From: Anaerolineales bacterium
GTDB taxonomy: Bacteria > Chloroflexota > Anaerolineae > Anaerolineales > Villigracilaceae
Reading direction: 5' to 3'
DNA length: 64,000 nucleotides
Assembly: GCA_030834895.1 (NCBI GenBank)
Contig: JAUQXA010000024.1
Span: 310,001-374,000, forward strand
Within the stretch, counting starts at the first letter, position 1. Every line of letters starts with the position of its first letter. Position numbers and translations under genes: made by a program. Positions 35,728 through 43,731 of the stretch are shown in pieces. The notes below the pieces were generated by a model. That model made no database searches. It was not told the origin of the DNA and worked only from the letters and a program-made list of their open reading frames with translations.

Positions 35728-36531
35728 ATGCGCAACAGTCAACTCTTCTGGGGCGGGATCCTGCTTCTCGTTGGCGGTTTTATGCTTGCCAACGAGTTTG
35801 GTATCAGACTTCCCAATGGCATGTCGTTGATGGAACTCCTCTGGCCCTTGGGCTTGATCCTCGCCGGGCTTTGGGTGCTCTTTGGCGTTTTTCTCCGCAG
35901 GAGCGGCAAGGTGGATGTGGAGAACGCCTCCATCGACTTGCAGGGCGCAACTTCCGCCTCGCTCAAGATCAGCCACGGGGCGGGTGAGTTGGACATTCAC
36001 AGTGGAGCGAACCCCAGCGAATTGGTTCATGGTTCCTTCGCCGGTGGGTTGGATCACAAAGCTTCTCGAAACGGTGACAGGCTCGAGGTCCGCATGAGAC
36101 CGGCAAAGGATATGATGGACTTCCCGTTCTTCGGTCCGCGTACTCAACTCGATTGGGATGTGGCTCTTAATTCGCAGGTGCCAACTGCGCTGACATTGAA
36201 TGTCGGCGCAAACAAATCCATGCTTGATTTGCGCGACTTGAACCTCACCGACTTGAAAGTGGAAACTGGAGCAAGCGAAACGAAAGTGACCTTGCCTGCC
36301 CGTGGGCGTTATCGCGCGGACTTCGATCTGGGTGCTGCTTCCCTCGAAGTGACCATCCCCGACGGTTTGTCCGCCCGCATCCGCGCCTCGGTTGGCATGG
36401 CTGGTGTCAGTGTGGATGAGACTCGCTTCCCACGCAACGGCAGTTATTACCAGTCTCCCGATTTCGACTCAGCCGCCAATTCCGTGGACATGACCATTGA
36501 TGCCGGTGCGGCTTCCATCAAGGTCAGGTAG
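35728..36531 (+). CDS. LiaF-like membrane protein with toastrack domain
   Basis: 267 residues. Two TM helices (FWGGILLLVGGFMLANEFG and a second at ~30-52, WPLGLILAGLWVLFGVF) form the LiaI-LiaF module. From ~60 onward a repetitive beta-rich domain (SLKISHGAGELDIHSG, LTLNVGANKSMLDLRD, VDMTIDAGAASIKV) matches the toastrack/DUF2154 fold. LiaF and relatives restrain cell-envelope stress responses, but no two-component genes are nearby. Confidence 0.75.
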   Translation: MRNSQLFWGGILLLVGGFMLANEFGIRLPNGMSLMELLWPLGLILAGLWVLFGVFLRRSGKVDVENASIDLQGATSASLKISHGAGELDIHSGANPSELVHGSFAGGLDHKASRNGDRLEVRMRPAKDMMDFPFFGPRTQLDWDVALNSQVPTALTLNVGANKSMLDLRDLNLTDLKVETGASETKVTLPARGRYRADFDLGAASLEVTIPDGLSARIRASVGMAGVSVDETRFPRNGSYYQSPDFDSAANSVDMTIDAGAASIKVR

Positions 36532-36540
36532 GAGGAGAGT

Positions 36541-37302
36541 ATGAAACGATTTGACCCAAGAGTTATCTTTGGAATTCTACTGATCGCGGGTGGCGGATTG
36601 GCACTGGCGCAAACCATGGGGCTTCTCGAAAATGCTTCAGATATCTTCTGGGGCGGGGCCTTCCTTGCGGCGGGACTGGCTTTTCTTTCCCTGCTTTTTG
36701 GCGGACATTGGTGGGCATCGTTTCCCGGCTTTACGCTGGTTGCTCTTGGCGCGTTGATTCTGCTTCCAAGCCGACTCGAGGATTTTGGCGGCGCGCTCTT
36801 CCTCGGCGGCATTGCCCTCTCGTTTTGGTATGTCTATTTCACGAGCCGCGCTGAACGCTGGTGGGCGATGATCCCTGCTGGTGTGTTGACCGCGCTTGCC
36901 CTGATGATTGTCGTTGCGCAGCGTTTTGAAGACTTTGGCGGCGCGATTTTTCTTGGCGGCATCGGGCTTTCCTTCTTTGCCGTGTACCTCACCAATCGCG
37001 CGGAGCGCTGGTGGGCTTTGATTCCCGGCGGCGTGCTGGTGACGCTCGGCGGCATGACCATTGCCGCGGAACATTTTGGTGAGTTTCAAACAGCAGGCTT
37101 CTTCTTCCTCGGGCTTTCCGCCACCTTTCTACTTGTTGCCGTGCTTGCAGGCATGAACTGGGCGTACTGGCCCGCGCTGGTGTTGGGGATCATGGGCTTT
37201 TTGGGAATTGCCTCGCTTTTGGATGTCGCCAATTACCTCTGGGCTGTGGCTCTAATTGGTGTGGGCGCATTCCTGCTCGTCCGCTATTTTGTGAAACAGT
37301 AA
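36541..37302 (+). CDS. Membrane protein with internal duplication
   Basis: 253 residues with about eight TM helices. Two units repeat: LEDFGGALFLGGIALSF..VYFTSRAERWWAMIPAG and FEDFGGAIFLGGIGLSF..VYLTNRAERWWALIPGG, about 53 residues apart, and a weaker third at FGEFQTAGFFFLGLSATF. The start FDPRVIFGILLIAGGGLAL is again LiaI-like. It follows the LiaF-like gene by 9 bp and belongs to the same operon; function unknown. Confidence 0.7.
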   Translation: MKRFDPRVIFGILLIAGGGLALAQTMGLLENASDIFWGGAFLAAGLAFLSLLFGGHWWASFPGFTLVALGALILLPSRLEDFGGALFLGGIALSFWYVYFTSRAERWWAMIPAGVLTALALMIVVAQRFEDFGGAIFLGGIGLSFFAVYLTNRAERWWALIPGGVLVTLGGMTIAAEHFGEFQTAGFFFLGLSATFLLVAVLAGMNWAYWPALVLGIMGFLGIASLLDVANYLWAVALIGVGAFLLVRYFVKQ

Positions 37303-37374
37303 ACAATTGCTCCCGTCGCCGGGACGGCGGCTAGGACGCCGCCTTGAACCGGGTATTTTGTGGCGTTTAATATA

Positions 37375-37406
37375 GAAACATCCCCGTGAATTCACGGGGA
37401 TGTTTC
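37375..37406. terminator. Bidirectional terminator, perfect 32-bp palindrome
   Basis: GAAACATCCCCGTGAA and its complement, followed by CTTTTAG on the plus strand. It separates the membrane cluster from the convergent NifU-like gene. Confidence 0.8.
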
Positions 37407-37432
37407 CTTTTAGTACCTGCCCTCAGCAAGTA

Positions 37433-37678
37433 TCATTGCTCTCCGATGACTTCCACATCCGGGAAGAACTGATGGATGGTCCCTTCCACCCAGCCGTGCA
37501 AAGTGGACGGCAGTAATGGGCAATTCAAGCAGGCGCCCCCCAGACGCACTTTCAATTGTTTGCCATTGTAGGATATAAATTCCACGGTGCCTCCATGGAA
37601 TTGTTCGACATACGCGCTGATCTTGTCGATCAGTCCGCGCAATTGCGTTTCTCGATCAGTTGGTGCTGGTACGACCAT
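37433..37678 (-). CDS. NifU C-terminal-domain (Nfu-type) iron-sulfur protein
   Basis: 81 residues from ATG 37678 with AGGAG seven bases upstream; an in-frame TTG at 37684 is less likely. The segment LRGLIDKISAYVEQFHGGTVEFISYN...VRLGGACLNCPLL carries the CxxC cluster-binding pair of Nfu domains, which carry Fe-S clusters to client proteins. It is 14 bp downstream of a cNMP-binding-domain gene, so expression is probably linked to a signal-binding protein. Confidence 0.85.
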   Translation of the reverse strand: MVVPAPTDRETQLRGLIDKISAYVEQFHGGTVEFISYNGKQLKVRLGGACLNCPLLPSTLHGWVEGTIHQFFPDVEVIGEQ

Positions 37679-37692
37679 GGACAACTCCTTTT

Positions 37693-38148
37693 TTATTTTT
37701 GTTCCGAACTCAACAACGACTGAACCTGCTCCTCCGCATTTTTCCAGCGTGGGGAAACAACTCGCGCCAGTCGGTCCATAATGATCTTCCCTGTCTCGGG
37801 ATGGCCTGCCGATAATTTTATCAGATCGTTTCCACGGATTCGAATCGCTTCGATTGGGGTCTCGCTAACAATACTCGAGGTGTAATGCAAACTTCCCACC
37901 ACAGCGGACCAGCCGAATACGTCGCCTTCGCGCAGGTGAGTCAGGGTGATGACCGGCCCATCGTAGGGCTTGTATCGAATCGCCACTTCACCATGAACGA
38001 TAAGGTATAAGAAGGTTGCAGGAGTGCCTTGTTCGAAGATTACCATGTCGGAGGGACAGGTGTATTGCTCAAAAAGGGACTTTAGCAGCGCAATTTGAGT
38101 GGGTTCAAGGTCCTGGAAAAGCGGAATGCAAGGCAATGTTTCGAGCAT
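37693..38148 (-). CDS. Cyclic-nucleotide-binding-domain protein without DNA-binding domain
   Basis: 151 residues, all of them one CAP-like domain: LFQDLEPTQIALLKSLFEQ, VIFEQGTPATFLYLIVHGEV, then LREGDVFGWSAVVG. The domain lacks a C-terminal HTH, so it is not a CRP/FNR transcription factor. The PBC region (FGWSAV...HYTSSIV) lacks the usual Arg-x-Ala, so ligand binding is uncertain. It is cotranscribed with the Nfu-type gene. Role unknown. Confidence 0.75.
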   Translation of the reverse strand: MLETLPCIPLFQDLEPTQIALLKSLFEQYTCPSDMVIFEQGTPATFLYLIVHGEVAIRYKPYDGPVITLTHLREGDVFGWSAVVGSLHYTSSIVSETPIEAIRIRGNDLIKLSAGHPETGKIIMDRLARVVSPRWKNAEEQVQSLLSSEQK

Positions 38149-38264
38149 TTGGGAATTATCTTAATCAACGTCTAAACAACTTTCCAGTACCAAATATCCT
38201 AAACTGGATGACATTTTTCCCATTTTCATGTGACGCGTCCCTGTTCGGTTATACTCTATAAAAA

Positions 38265-38837
38265 ATGATGACAGAGAGAAAAAAGCCTTTCCCCATTCGT
38301 TTTTATGCGATGCTGATGATCGGTGTTGGATTTATCGCGCTTGGCGTTATGTTATTCCTGTTGTTGAGCGGTTCGGCTCCCCTGCCTGCTGAAGATGAGT
38401 TTTCGACCGTTCCGGTCATGGTGGATTATGCCGCCCCTGAACTGAATCTCGTAGACATGGCGGGAAACAACGTCTCCCTGCGGGATTACACGGGCAGTGT
38501 GGTGCTGGTCAACCTTTGGGCGACATGGTGTCCGCCGTGCAAGGAGGAGATGCCCGCCCTGCAATCGTTTTATGAAAAGCACCGATCCGAAGGCTTTGCA
38601 TTGATTGGAATTAATCAGGAGGAAACGCTCGAAATTGTCAAACCCTTCGTCGCGGATTTTGGGTTGACTTTTCCCGTCTGGCTGGATGAAAATTATATGG
38701 CGCAGCGCATGTTCAACACCATGAGCCTGCCGAGTTCCTTTGTCATTGATCGTAATGGAACAGTCCGCCTGATGTGGGTGGGCGCCGTTTCGGATAAGTT
38801 TCTCGAAAAATATGTGACCAAAATCATCAAGGAGTAA
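38265..38837 (+). CDS. Membrane-anchored TlpA/ResA-like thioredoxin
   Basis: 190 residues with one N-terminal TM helix (~12-33) and a TlpA-like domain: LVNLWATWCPPCKEEMPALQSFY (active site WCPPC) and cis-Pro in MSLPSSFVIDRNG. It reduces or forms disulfides outside the membrane, e.g. in cytochrome c maturation, which fits the multiheme proteins of this genome. TATACT at 38250-38255 suggests a near-leaderless transcript. It is followed by an OsmC gene after 3 bp. Confidence 0.88.
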   Translation: MMTERKKPFPIRFYAMLMIGVGFIALGVMLFLLLSGSAPLPAEDEFSTVPVMVDYAAPELNLVDMAGNNVSLRDYTGSVVLVNLWATWCPPCKEEMPALQSFYEKHRSEGFALIGINQEETLEIVKPFVADFGLTFPVWLDENYMAQRMFNTMSLPSSFVIDRNGTVRLMWVGAVSDKFLEKYVTKIIKE

Positions 38838-38840
38838 AAA

Positions 38841-39299
38841 ATGGAAATCATATTGAACTGGAAGGGAAAGATGTCCTTTGACGGGGTGGGTGATTCCGGT
38901 TTCGTGCAGAAATTGGACTCGGATGCCTCTGTCGGTGGGGATAACAGCGCCGCACGCCCGATGGAGTTCATTGGCATTGGACTGGCTGGCTGCACCGCCA
39001 TGGACGTCATCTCAATCCTGCAAAAGAAGAAACAGCCTGTGAAGGATTTCCAGGTGCAGATTCATGCTCCGCGTGCGGACGAACATCCGAAGGTCATCAC
39101 CAGTGCCGTGATCGAGTACCTCATCACCGGGAAAGATGTGGATGAAGCCGCGTTGCTGCGCGCCATCGAACTTTCGGCGAAGAAATACTGTCCCGCGCAG
39201 GCGATGCTCAGCAAGGCCTTCCCGATGCAGTTGACTTACAAGATATTCGAAGAAGACGGGAAGACCGTAGTCAAGCAGGGTGAGTACAAGGCAAAGTAA
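38841..39299 (+). CDS. OsmC-family peroxiredoxin-like protein
   Basis: 152 residues. The two conserved Cys of OsmC/Ohr proteins are at 51 (GLAGCTAMDV) and 117 (KKYCPAQAM). These proteins reduce organic hydroperoxides with thiols; this member is closest in pattern to the YhfA-like branch. It is 3 bp after the TlpA-like gene, so both probably serve thiol-redox homeostasis. Confidence 0.88.
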   Translation: MEIILNWKGKMSFDGVGDSGFVQKLDSDASVGGDNSAARPMEFIGIGLAGCTAMDVISILQKKKQPVKDFQVQIHAPRADEHPKVITSAVIEYLITGKDVDEAALLRAIELSAKKYCPAQAMLSKAFPMQLTYKIFEEDGKTVVKQGEYKAK

Positions 39300-39305
39300 A
39301 CATAC

Positions 39306-39394
39306 GTCATTGCGAGGAGCGCATAGTGCGACGAAGCAATCCCATATTCTGTGGGAGATTGCTTCGTCGGGGAGAGCGCCCTCCTCGCAATGAC
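39306..39394. repeat. Hairpin repeat family A, copy 4
   Basis: GTCATTGCGAGGAGCGC...GAAGCAATCCC...GGGAGATTGCTTC...GCGCCCTCCTCGCAATGAC, 89 bp, the most symmetric copy, between the OsmC gene and the ammonia-lyase gene. Confidence 0.88.
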
Positions 39395-39410
39395 ATGAAA
39401 AGGCTATTTC

Positions 39411-40964
39411 ATGAAAACAGACACCATCTACCTGGACGGACAAAGCCTGACTTTCGATCAGGTCTATGCAGTGGCTTATAGACAGCCGAATTCACCGCGA
39501 GTGGAGATCAGCCCGGAGGCGGCGAAGCTGGTCACGCGCGCGGCGGATGCGGTGCAGACCCTCCTCAAGCGTGGGACCATCGCCTACGGTATCACCACAG
39601 GCTTCGGGGCGTTCAAAGACCGCATCATCCCACCCGACCAGGTGGAACAGCTCCAGCGCAATATCCTTGTCAGCCATGCGGTGGGGGTGGGTGACCCCTT
39701 CGATGTTCCTCTCACGCGCGCGATCATGCTCATCCGCGCCAACACCCTCGCCCGCGGACATTCCGGGATTCGCCTTGCCACGTTGCAGTTGCTGGTGGAC
39801 ATGCTCAACGCAGGAGTGCATCCTATCATCCCCGAAAAAGGTTCGCTCGGCGCAAGCGGTGACCTTGCTCCACTGGCGCACATGGCATTGCCGATCATCG
39901 GCGAGGGCGTGGCGGAATATCAGGGTCAGGTTGTCTCAGGCGCTGAGGCGTTCAAACGCGCCGGGTTGAGCCCGATTCAACTGGCAGCGAAGGAAGGTCT
40001 GGCTCTGACCAACGGCACATCGGTGATGACGGCTTTGGGCGTCCTGCAAACCTTGCGTGCCGAGCGCTTCAGTCAAACCGCGGACATCGCCGGCTGCCTG
40101 AGTCTCGAAGCCTTGAACGGGACCGACCTTGCCTTCGATGAACGCATCCATAACCTGCGTCCGTATCCGCGCCAAAAGGAATGCGCCGCCTATTTGCGGA
40201 GCGTGTTGAAAGACAGCCAATTCACGCGCGAACACACGTCGCTCAATGTGCAGGATGCCTACACTCTGCGCTGCATCCCGCAGGTGCACGGCGCGGTGCG
40301 TGACGCGATTGCCTACGCCCGCTGGATTTTCGAGATTGAGTTGAACGCCGTCACCGATAACCCGCTGATCTTCATTGACGACATGGATGAAATTACCGTT
40401 CTCTCCGGTGGAAACTTCCACGGCGAGCCACTGGCGATTGCCATGGATTACCTTGCCTTCTCGGTCGCGGAGTTGGGAAACATCTCGGAACGGCGCGTCA
40501 TGCGTCTGACCGACGAATGTTCCAACACGCACGTCCTGCCGGCTTTTCTGACGAAGGAGGGCGGATTGAACTCCGGATTCATGATCCTGCAATACACCGC
40601 CGCCGCGCTTGCCACCGAGAACAAGGTGCTCTCGCACCCCGCCAGTGTGGACACGATTCCCACCTCGGCGAACGTGGAAGATCACGTCAGCATGGGCGCG
40701 ACGGCCGCTCTCAAACTACGCGACGTGTTGGACAACGTCGAGCGGATTCTCGCCATCGAGCTGATGTCCGCCGCCCAGGGCGTGGACTTCCGCAAGCAGT
40801 CCATCGGCGCGGACAAAGTCCTCGGACGCGGCACGCGCGGAGTTTATTCACTCATCCGTGAGCATGTGCCGTTCATCGAGTCCGATACCACGATGGCGGG
40901 ATATATCGAGAAGATGAGGCAGTTGGTTGCAGATGGGGAGGTAGTAGAGAGAGTTGGGAACTAA
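39411..40964 (+). CDS. hutH: Aromatic amino acid ammonia-lyase, probably histidine ammonia-lyase
   Basis: 517 residues, normal for the family. The MIO cofactor triad Ala-Ser-Gly is at 148-150 in GSLGASGDLAPLAHM, and Tyr of YGITTGFG (59-66) is in place. LVSHAVGVG (His89) follows the His-type/Tyr-type and not Phe-type pattern. It removes ammonia from histidine to give urocanate, or from tyrosine. No hutU, hutI or hutG is nearby, so histidine use is not proved by context. A strong terminator follows. Confidence 0.85.
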   Translation: MKTDTIYLDGQSLTFDQVYAVAYRQPNSPRVEISPEAAKLVTRAADAVQTLLKRGTIAYGITTGFGAFKDRIIPPDQVEQLQRNILVSHAVGVGDPFDVPLTRAIMLIRANTLARGHSGIRLATLQLLVDMLNAGVHPIIPEKGSLGASGDLAPLAHMALPIIGEGVAEYQGQVVSGAEAFKRAGLSPIQLAAKEGLALTNGTSVMTALGVLQTLRAERFSQTADIAGCLSLEALNGTDLAFDERIHNLRPYPRQKECAAYLRSVLKDSQFTREHTSLNVQDAYTLRCIPQVHGAVRDAIAYARWIFEIELNAVTDNPLIFIDDMDEITVLSGGNFHGEPLAIAMDYLAFSVAELGNISERRVMRLTDECSNTHVLPAFLTKEGGLNSGFMILQYTAAALATENKVLSHPASVDTIPTSANVEDHVSMGATAALKLRDVLDNVERILAIELMSAAQGVDFRKQSIGADKVLGRGTRGVYSLIREHVPFIESDTTMAGYIEKMRQLVADGEVVERVGN

Positions 40965-40993
40965 TAGATTTGGAAAGCTGACTTTGAATAAGC

Positions 40994-41030
40994 AAAAGAG
41001 ACCATGTTTAATGCAACACGGTCTCTTTTT
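40994..41030 (+). terminator. Intrinsic terminator of the ammonia-lyase gene
   Basis: AAAAGAGACC..., loop, ...GGTCTCTTTT with a following T tract (CTCTTTTTG). Confidence 0.85.
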
Positions 41031-41053
41031 GTTGAAGAACTTTCCATAGAAGG

Positions 41054-41143
41054 TCAATTGTGTAAACTTTTGCCGTAAGGAATACCATCATCCTGTAGAA
41101 CATTGTAACAGTCCCAGACGCGCCAAACGATGATGGTTGGCGT
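41054..41143 (-). pseudogene. Remnant of a Type I restriction HsdM N-terminus
   Basis: The frame open from 41263 to the stop at 41054 ends with IIVWRVWDCYNVLQDDGIPY followed by GKSLHN. Type I methylase subunits start with a segment of the form IV.KVW..C.VLRDDGV.YGDYVEQLTYL; the match covers about 20 residues and then stops at a premature TGA. The earlier part of the frame (STIPRGKPQ...) is not recognised and lacks a Met start. No methylase core follows. A chance match cannot be excluded. Confidence 0.55.
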
Positions 41144-41234
41144 GAATTGCTTTTGATTTATTACTACAAATATTTCTGGAGTGGATTTGGCAGAATATTG
41201 TGGTTTCCCTCTTGGTATTGTGCTAAAGCCACAA

Positions 41235-41864
41235 CTAAAATTTATGTATATGGACCACCGTTCCTAGGCGTTCTGGCAGCCCTAACCGGTTAATCTTTTG
41301 ATCGGCTGCAAATACTGCAAAAATATTTTGATTTGTTTCAAGCAGAGTTGTGTCCTCGTTGTTGATTGGGGTTATATTGGCTAATGTAGAAATTTCAAAG
41401 GGAGGGCCGGATGAGATAAAAAACCAGTTAAACGAAAGAAGTAATTGCTTACTTATTTGGGAGGGAAGCGCTACAAGCCACACGGGTATTTTTAATTCCA
41501 ACACGCCAGTAAGAAGATGATTCAAGCGATCTTGTGTTTCCACGGCTGGCATTAGAACAATGGGGTGTTTATATCGGCCATCTTTCTGTATTTTTTTTGT
41601 AACGGTTTCAAGGTCATGTTCTGTAGAAATGGTCACAAATCCATTTTCTGATTTGTTGGGGTAAGAATTCTTGAGTTCCCTTAGAATTAAATCGAAAAAC
41701 CCCACCTTTCCAAAGATAAGGATATTTTTCCCCGAAAGCTGCATGTTGAAATCCTCATCTTGCATCAGTTGATGCAGCGAAAGGCGGACTGTATTTTCTT
41801 CTACAGCCCCAGGTCTGGGAAAATGAACGGGTTTTTTTGTTGTGGTCTTCTTGTCTTCGCTCAT
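41235..41864 (-). CDS. Unrecognised alpha/beta protein, third gene of an unknown cassette
   Basis: 209 residues. A charged, Pro-containing N-terminus (~1-40) is followed by alternating strands and helices: KNILIFGKVGFFDLILREL, HPIVLMPAVET, VWLVALPSQIS, NIFAVFAAD. This looks Rossmann-like, but no P-loop, TIR, nuclease or other catalytic motif is visible. It overlaps the small gene upstream by 4 bp (ATGA), so the two are coupled. I cannot assign a function. Confidence 0.6.
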   Translation of the reverse strand: MSEDKKTTTKKPVHFPRPGAVEENTVRLSLHQLMQDEDFNMQLSGKNILIFGKVGFFDLILRELKNSYPNKSENGFVTISTEHDLETVTKKIQKDGRYKHPIVLMPAVETQDRLNHLLTGVLELKIPVWLVALPSQISKQLLLSFNWFFISSGPPFEISTLANITPINNEDTTLLETNQNIFAVFAADQKINRLGLPERLGTVVHIHKF

Positions 41865-42157
41865 GCTGGCGCTTGTGGAAATTTAACTGGCGGGGCAATG
41901 TATTTCGGCATAATGATAATCCTAGATCCATTCTGGGTGTAATGGTCTAGTGCAGAGCCGCTTGGACCTTGTAAGAACATTTCGACATTATTGATGTCGA
42001 GATCGATTTTGAACCCCTTAAGATTTCGGATGATTTCTTGCAAGACCAATGTGTCTGGGGCTTGTGTATTGATGGTAACGCCAGGAAATTTGCTCTCATC
42101 ATAGCCTCCGGAATTATTGGGTCTAAGCACAATTACAGTAACTTGGATTTCGGGCAT
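41861..42157 (-). CDS. Small protein with possible ubiquitin-like (beta-grasp) fold
   Basis: 98 residues. The order of strands and helix, VTVIVLRP..., PDTLVLQEIIRNLKGF, VEMFLQG, then LDHYTQNGSRIIIMP, follows the beta-grasp pattern in which a late L...GD.I.I.P strand closes the sheet. The C-terminus (KYIAPPVKFPQAPA) has no Gly-Gly, so conjugation of the usual kind is unlikely. It sits between a membrane protein and an alpha/beta protein. The fold is my inference. Confidence 0.55.
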   Translation of the reverse strand: MPEIQVTVIVLRPNNSGGYDESKFPGVTINTQAPDTLVLQEIIRNLKGFKIDLDINNVEMFLQGPSGSALDHYTQNGSRIIIMPKYIAPPVKFPQAPA

Positions 42158-42180
42158 GATAACCTCTGAAAAATGAATAA

Positions 42181-42780
42181 TTAAGATCTTTCGTATTCTT
42201 CTAGGGCGGATAAGGCTTCCAAATACTTCTGGTCAAGAGCGTTATCCTCTGGTGCATTTTCAGGAGAATAAATATCCATCAAATCCTGTATGGACGCATA
42301 CATGGCGTCGAACACTTTCTCTCTTGTTGGTCCTTCAGAAAATGCAGAATATCCCCACCATAAAGGCATGGCACTCAATACCTCGTCGAAAGTCTCTGAC
42401 GTAATGTCGTGTTTTTTTCCATTTTGCGGCAAAAGCCCTCTGACGCCCTGGTCCGTTTTTATTAACCTTGCAAGTTGCCCTATCTGCATAACCCATAACA
42501 GGTAATCTTTATAAGGCTGGGTAATTTCCCTTCGTTCCTCTCGCCTTTTTTCTTGCTGCTGGAAAGTCGATTGGATAAAAGCTCCCAAATAAGCGCTGCA
42601 AAGAGTGAGAATTCCCGAGGCAGTAACGAGAAACAAGTCCTTGAAGGTTGATAGGGGTGTTGGCATATCACTCGCCAAGATGTTTGGCGGTGTTTGTTTT
42701 AATGTCCAATAAACCCCCAATAATGATAGCCCGAGAAAGAGTAACGAAAGGAGCGCTATCAGACTTCCCGTTCTCTTCAT
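42181..42780 (-). CDS. Two-TM membrane protein with helical cytoplasmic domain, first gene of an unknown cassette
   Basis: 199 residues from ATG 42780, which has GGAGG six bases upstream. TM helices at about 6-28 and 48-72 are followed by a charged stretch (QQQEKRREERREI) and a helical region to the end. No family recognised. 23 bp separate it from the ubiquitin-like gene. A membrane anchor plus two small soluble proteins is a layout seen in some defence systems, but nothing more can be said from sequence. Confidence 0.6.
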   Translation of the reverse strand: MKRTGSLIALLSLLFLGLSLLGVYWTLKQTPPNILASDMPTPLSTFKDLFLVTASGILTLCSAYLGAFIQSTFQQQEKRREERREITQPYKDYLLWVMQIGQLARLIKTDQGVRGLLPQNGKKHDITSETFDEVLSAMPLWWGYSAFSEGPTREKVFDAMYASIQDLMDIYSPENAPEDNALDQKYLEALSALEEYERS

Positions 42781-42927
42781 GGTTTCCTCCACATTCCCAA
42801 ACTTTCGTATATTTTACAACAAAAACTCCTATATTTTGCAGGAAATTTTCTGATCGAGTTGCATAGATATTACAACCTTCCCTCAAACGCGGACCGTGAT
42901 ATCGTCTTCCGTAACTACGAAGCCATA

Positions 42928-43095
42928 TTAGCGTTCCTCCAGCTTGGACTCGATGCCATCCCTGCAGGAAGCCTCCTGTTCCGTAACTCCCAATCCTGCA
43001 TAGCGGTTAAGTCTAAAAATATCTTGGATAGTCCAGCCGCAGGTGGTCAGGAGCTTATCAATGTTGGATCTAGCGAACTCTTCAGGTGTTGACAT
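42928..43095 (-). pseudogene. Remnant of a Type I restriction HsdR N-terminus
   Basis: 55 residues from ATG 43095: MSTPEEFARSNIDKLLTTCG then WTIQD...LNRYAGLGV. HsdR proteins begin with ..IDKLL...GW.VQD...N..AGLGVAVREFPL. The match ends at GLGV, where the frame turns to unrelated residues and stops at 42928. Nothing of the nuclease or helicase domains remains. It lies 148 bp upstream of the three-gene cassette, on the same strand. Confidence 0.65.
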
Positions 43096-43196
43096 GAAGC
43101 TTCATCCTGTTTTTTGGGGCGGGGTTTCCACCATGACTTATCCAATATTATACGACTTCATGTTGTTCGGAAGACAATGAAACACCCTTGTAAGTC

Positions 43197-43661
43197 AACT
43201 CAGGCTGGTCTATAAGCCGCATTCTGTCCGGCGCTTTCGCGCTTGTGCAGTCATCTCTCTGGGCGGCGCGTCGCCGCGCCGCTCGGTGCAGCCTACCCGG
43301 GGCTGGCTCCCTCCACGGTTGAAGGGAGCACGTGCGGAGACGAGCAGTCTCCCATCGTCCACAGACGATTTCGCCCCTGCTTGGCCTTGCTCCCGGCGGG
43401 GGTTACCTGGCCATCTGCATTACGGCAAATGCCGGTGGTCTCTTACACCACCTTTTCACCATCACTGTTTCGCCCATTGGGCGGAAACAGCTGTTTGTTT
43501 CTGTGGCCCTTTTCCGGCAGGTTCACGCCCTTCGGCGATCTTTCCGTCAACGAGTGACGGACTTCCCCGCCCCGGTTGCTAACCGACGCCGTGCTCTATG
43601 GAGTGCGGACTTTCCTCGATCCCGGCAACGCAGGACCGCGACTGCCCGACCAGCCTGAGTC
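43197..43661 (-). ncRNA. rnpB: RNase P RNA (bacterial type A)
   Basis: Read on the minus strand, the 5' region has the conserved GAGGAAAGTCCGCACTCC and the 3' region ACAGAATGCGGCTTATAGAC, both universal rnpB core segments (CRI/CRV). The ends pair (CAGGCTGGTC with GACCAGCCTG) as helix P1. About 465 nt, with long GC hairpins at 43260-43300 and 43310-43400. It removes 5' leaders from tRNA precursors together with RnpA. It has a good promoter at 43668-43696. Confidence 0.95.
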
Positions 43662-43667
43662 AATTGC

Positions 43668-43696
43668 ATGATACACGCTGCATGGGGCAGAGTCAA
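43668..43696 (-). promoter_or_regulatory. Promoter of RNase P RNA
   Basis: On the minus strand TTGACT, 17-bp spacer, TATCAT; the start site falls near 43661, matching the 5' end of helix P1. Confidence 0.75.
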
Positions 43697-43731
43697 CCTT
43701 TTAAATTGCCTGACGCGCGAAGAAAAGTCTT

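Noticed and set aside
7541..39394. Possible CRISPR array from the recurring GTCATTGCGAGG words
   Set aside because: The copies lie kilobases apart and are inverted repeats of varied length, without regular spacers.
42859..43092. Plus-strand frame of 77 aa
   Set aside because: Its complement matches an HsdR N-terminus; the plus-strand frame has no recognisable content.
43243..43658. Three overlapping plus-strand frames near 43243-43658
   Set aside because: They fall within RNase P RNA, whose conserved core explains the sequence.
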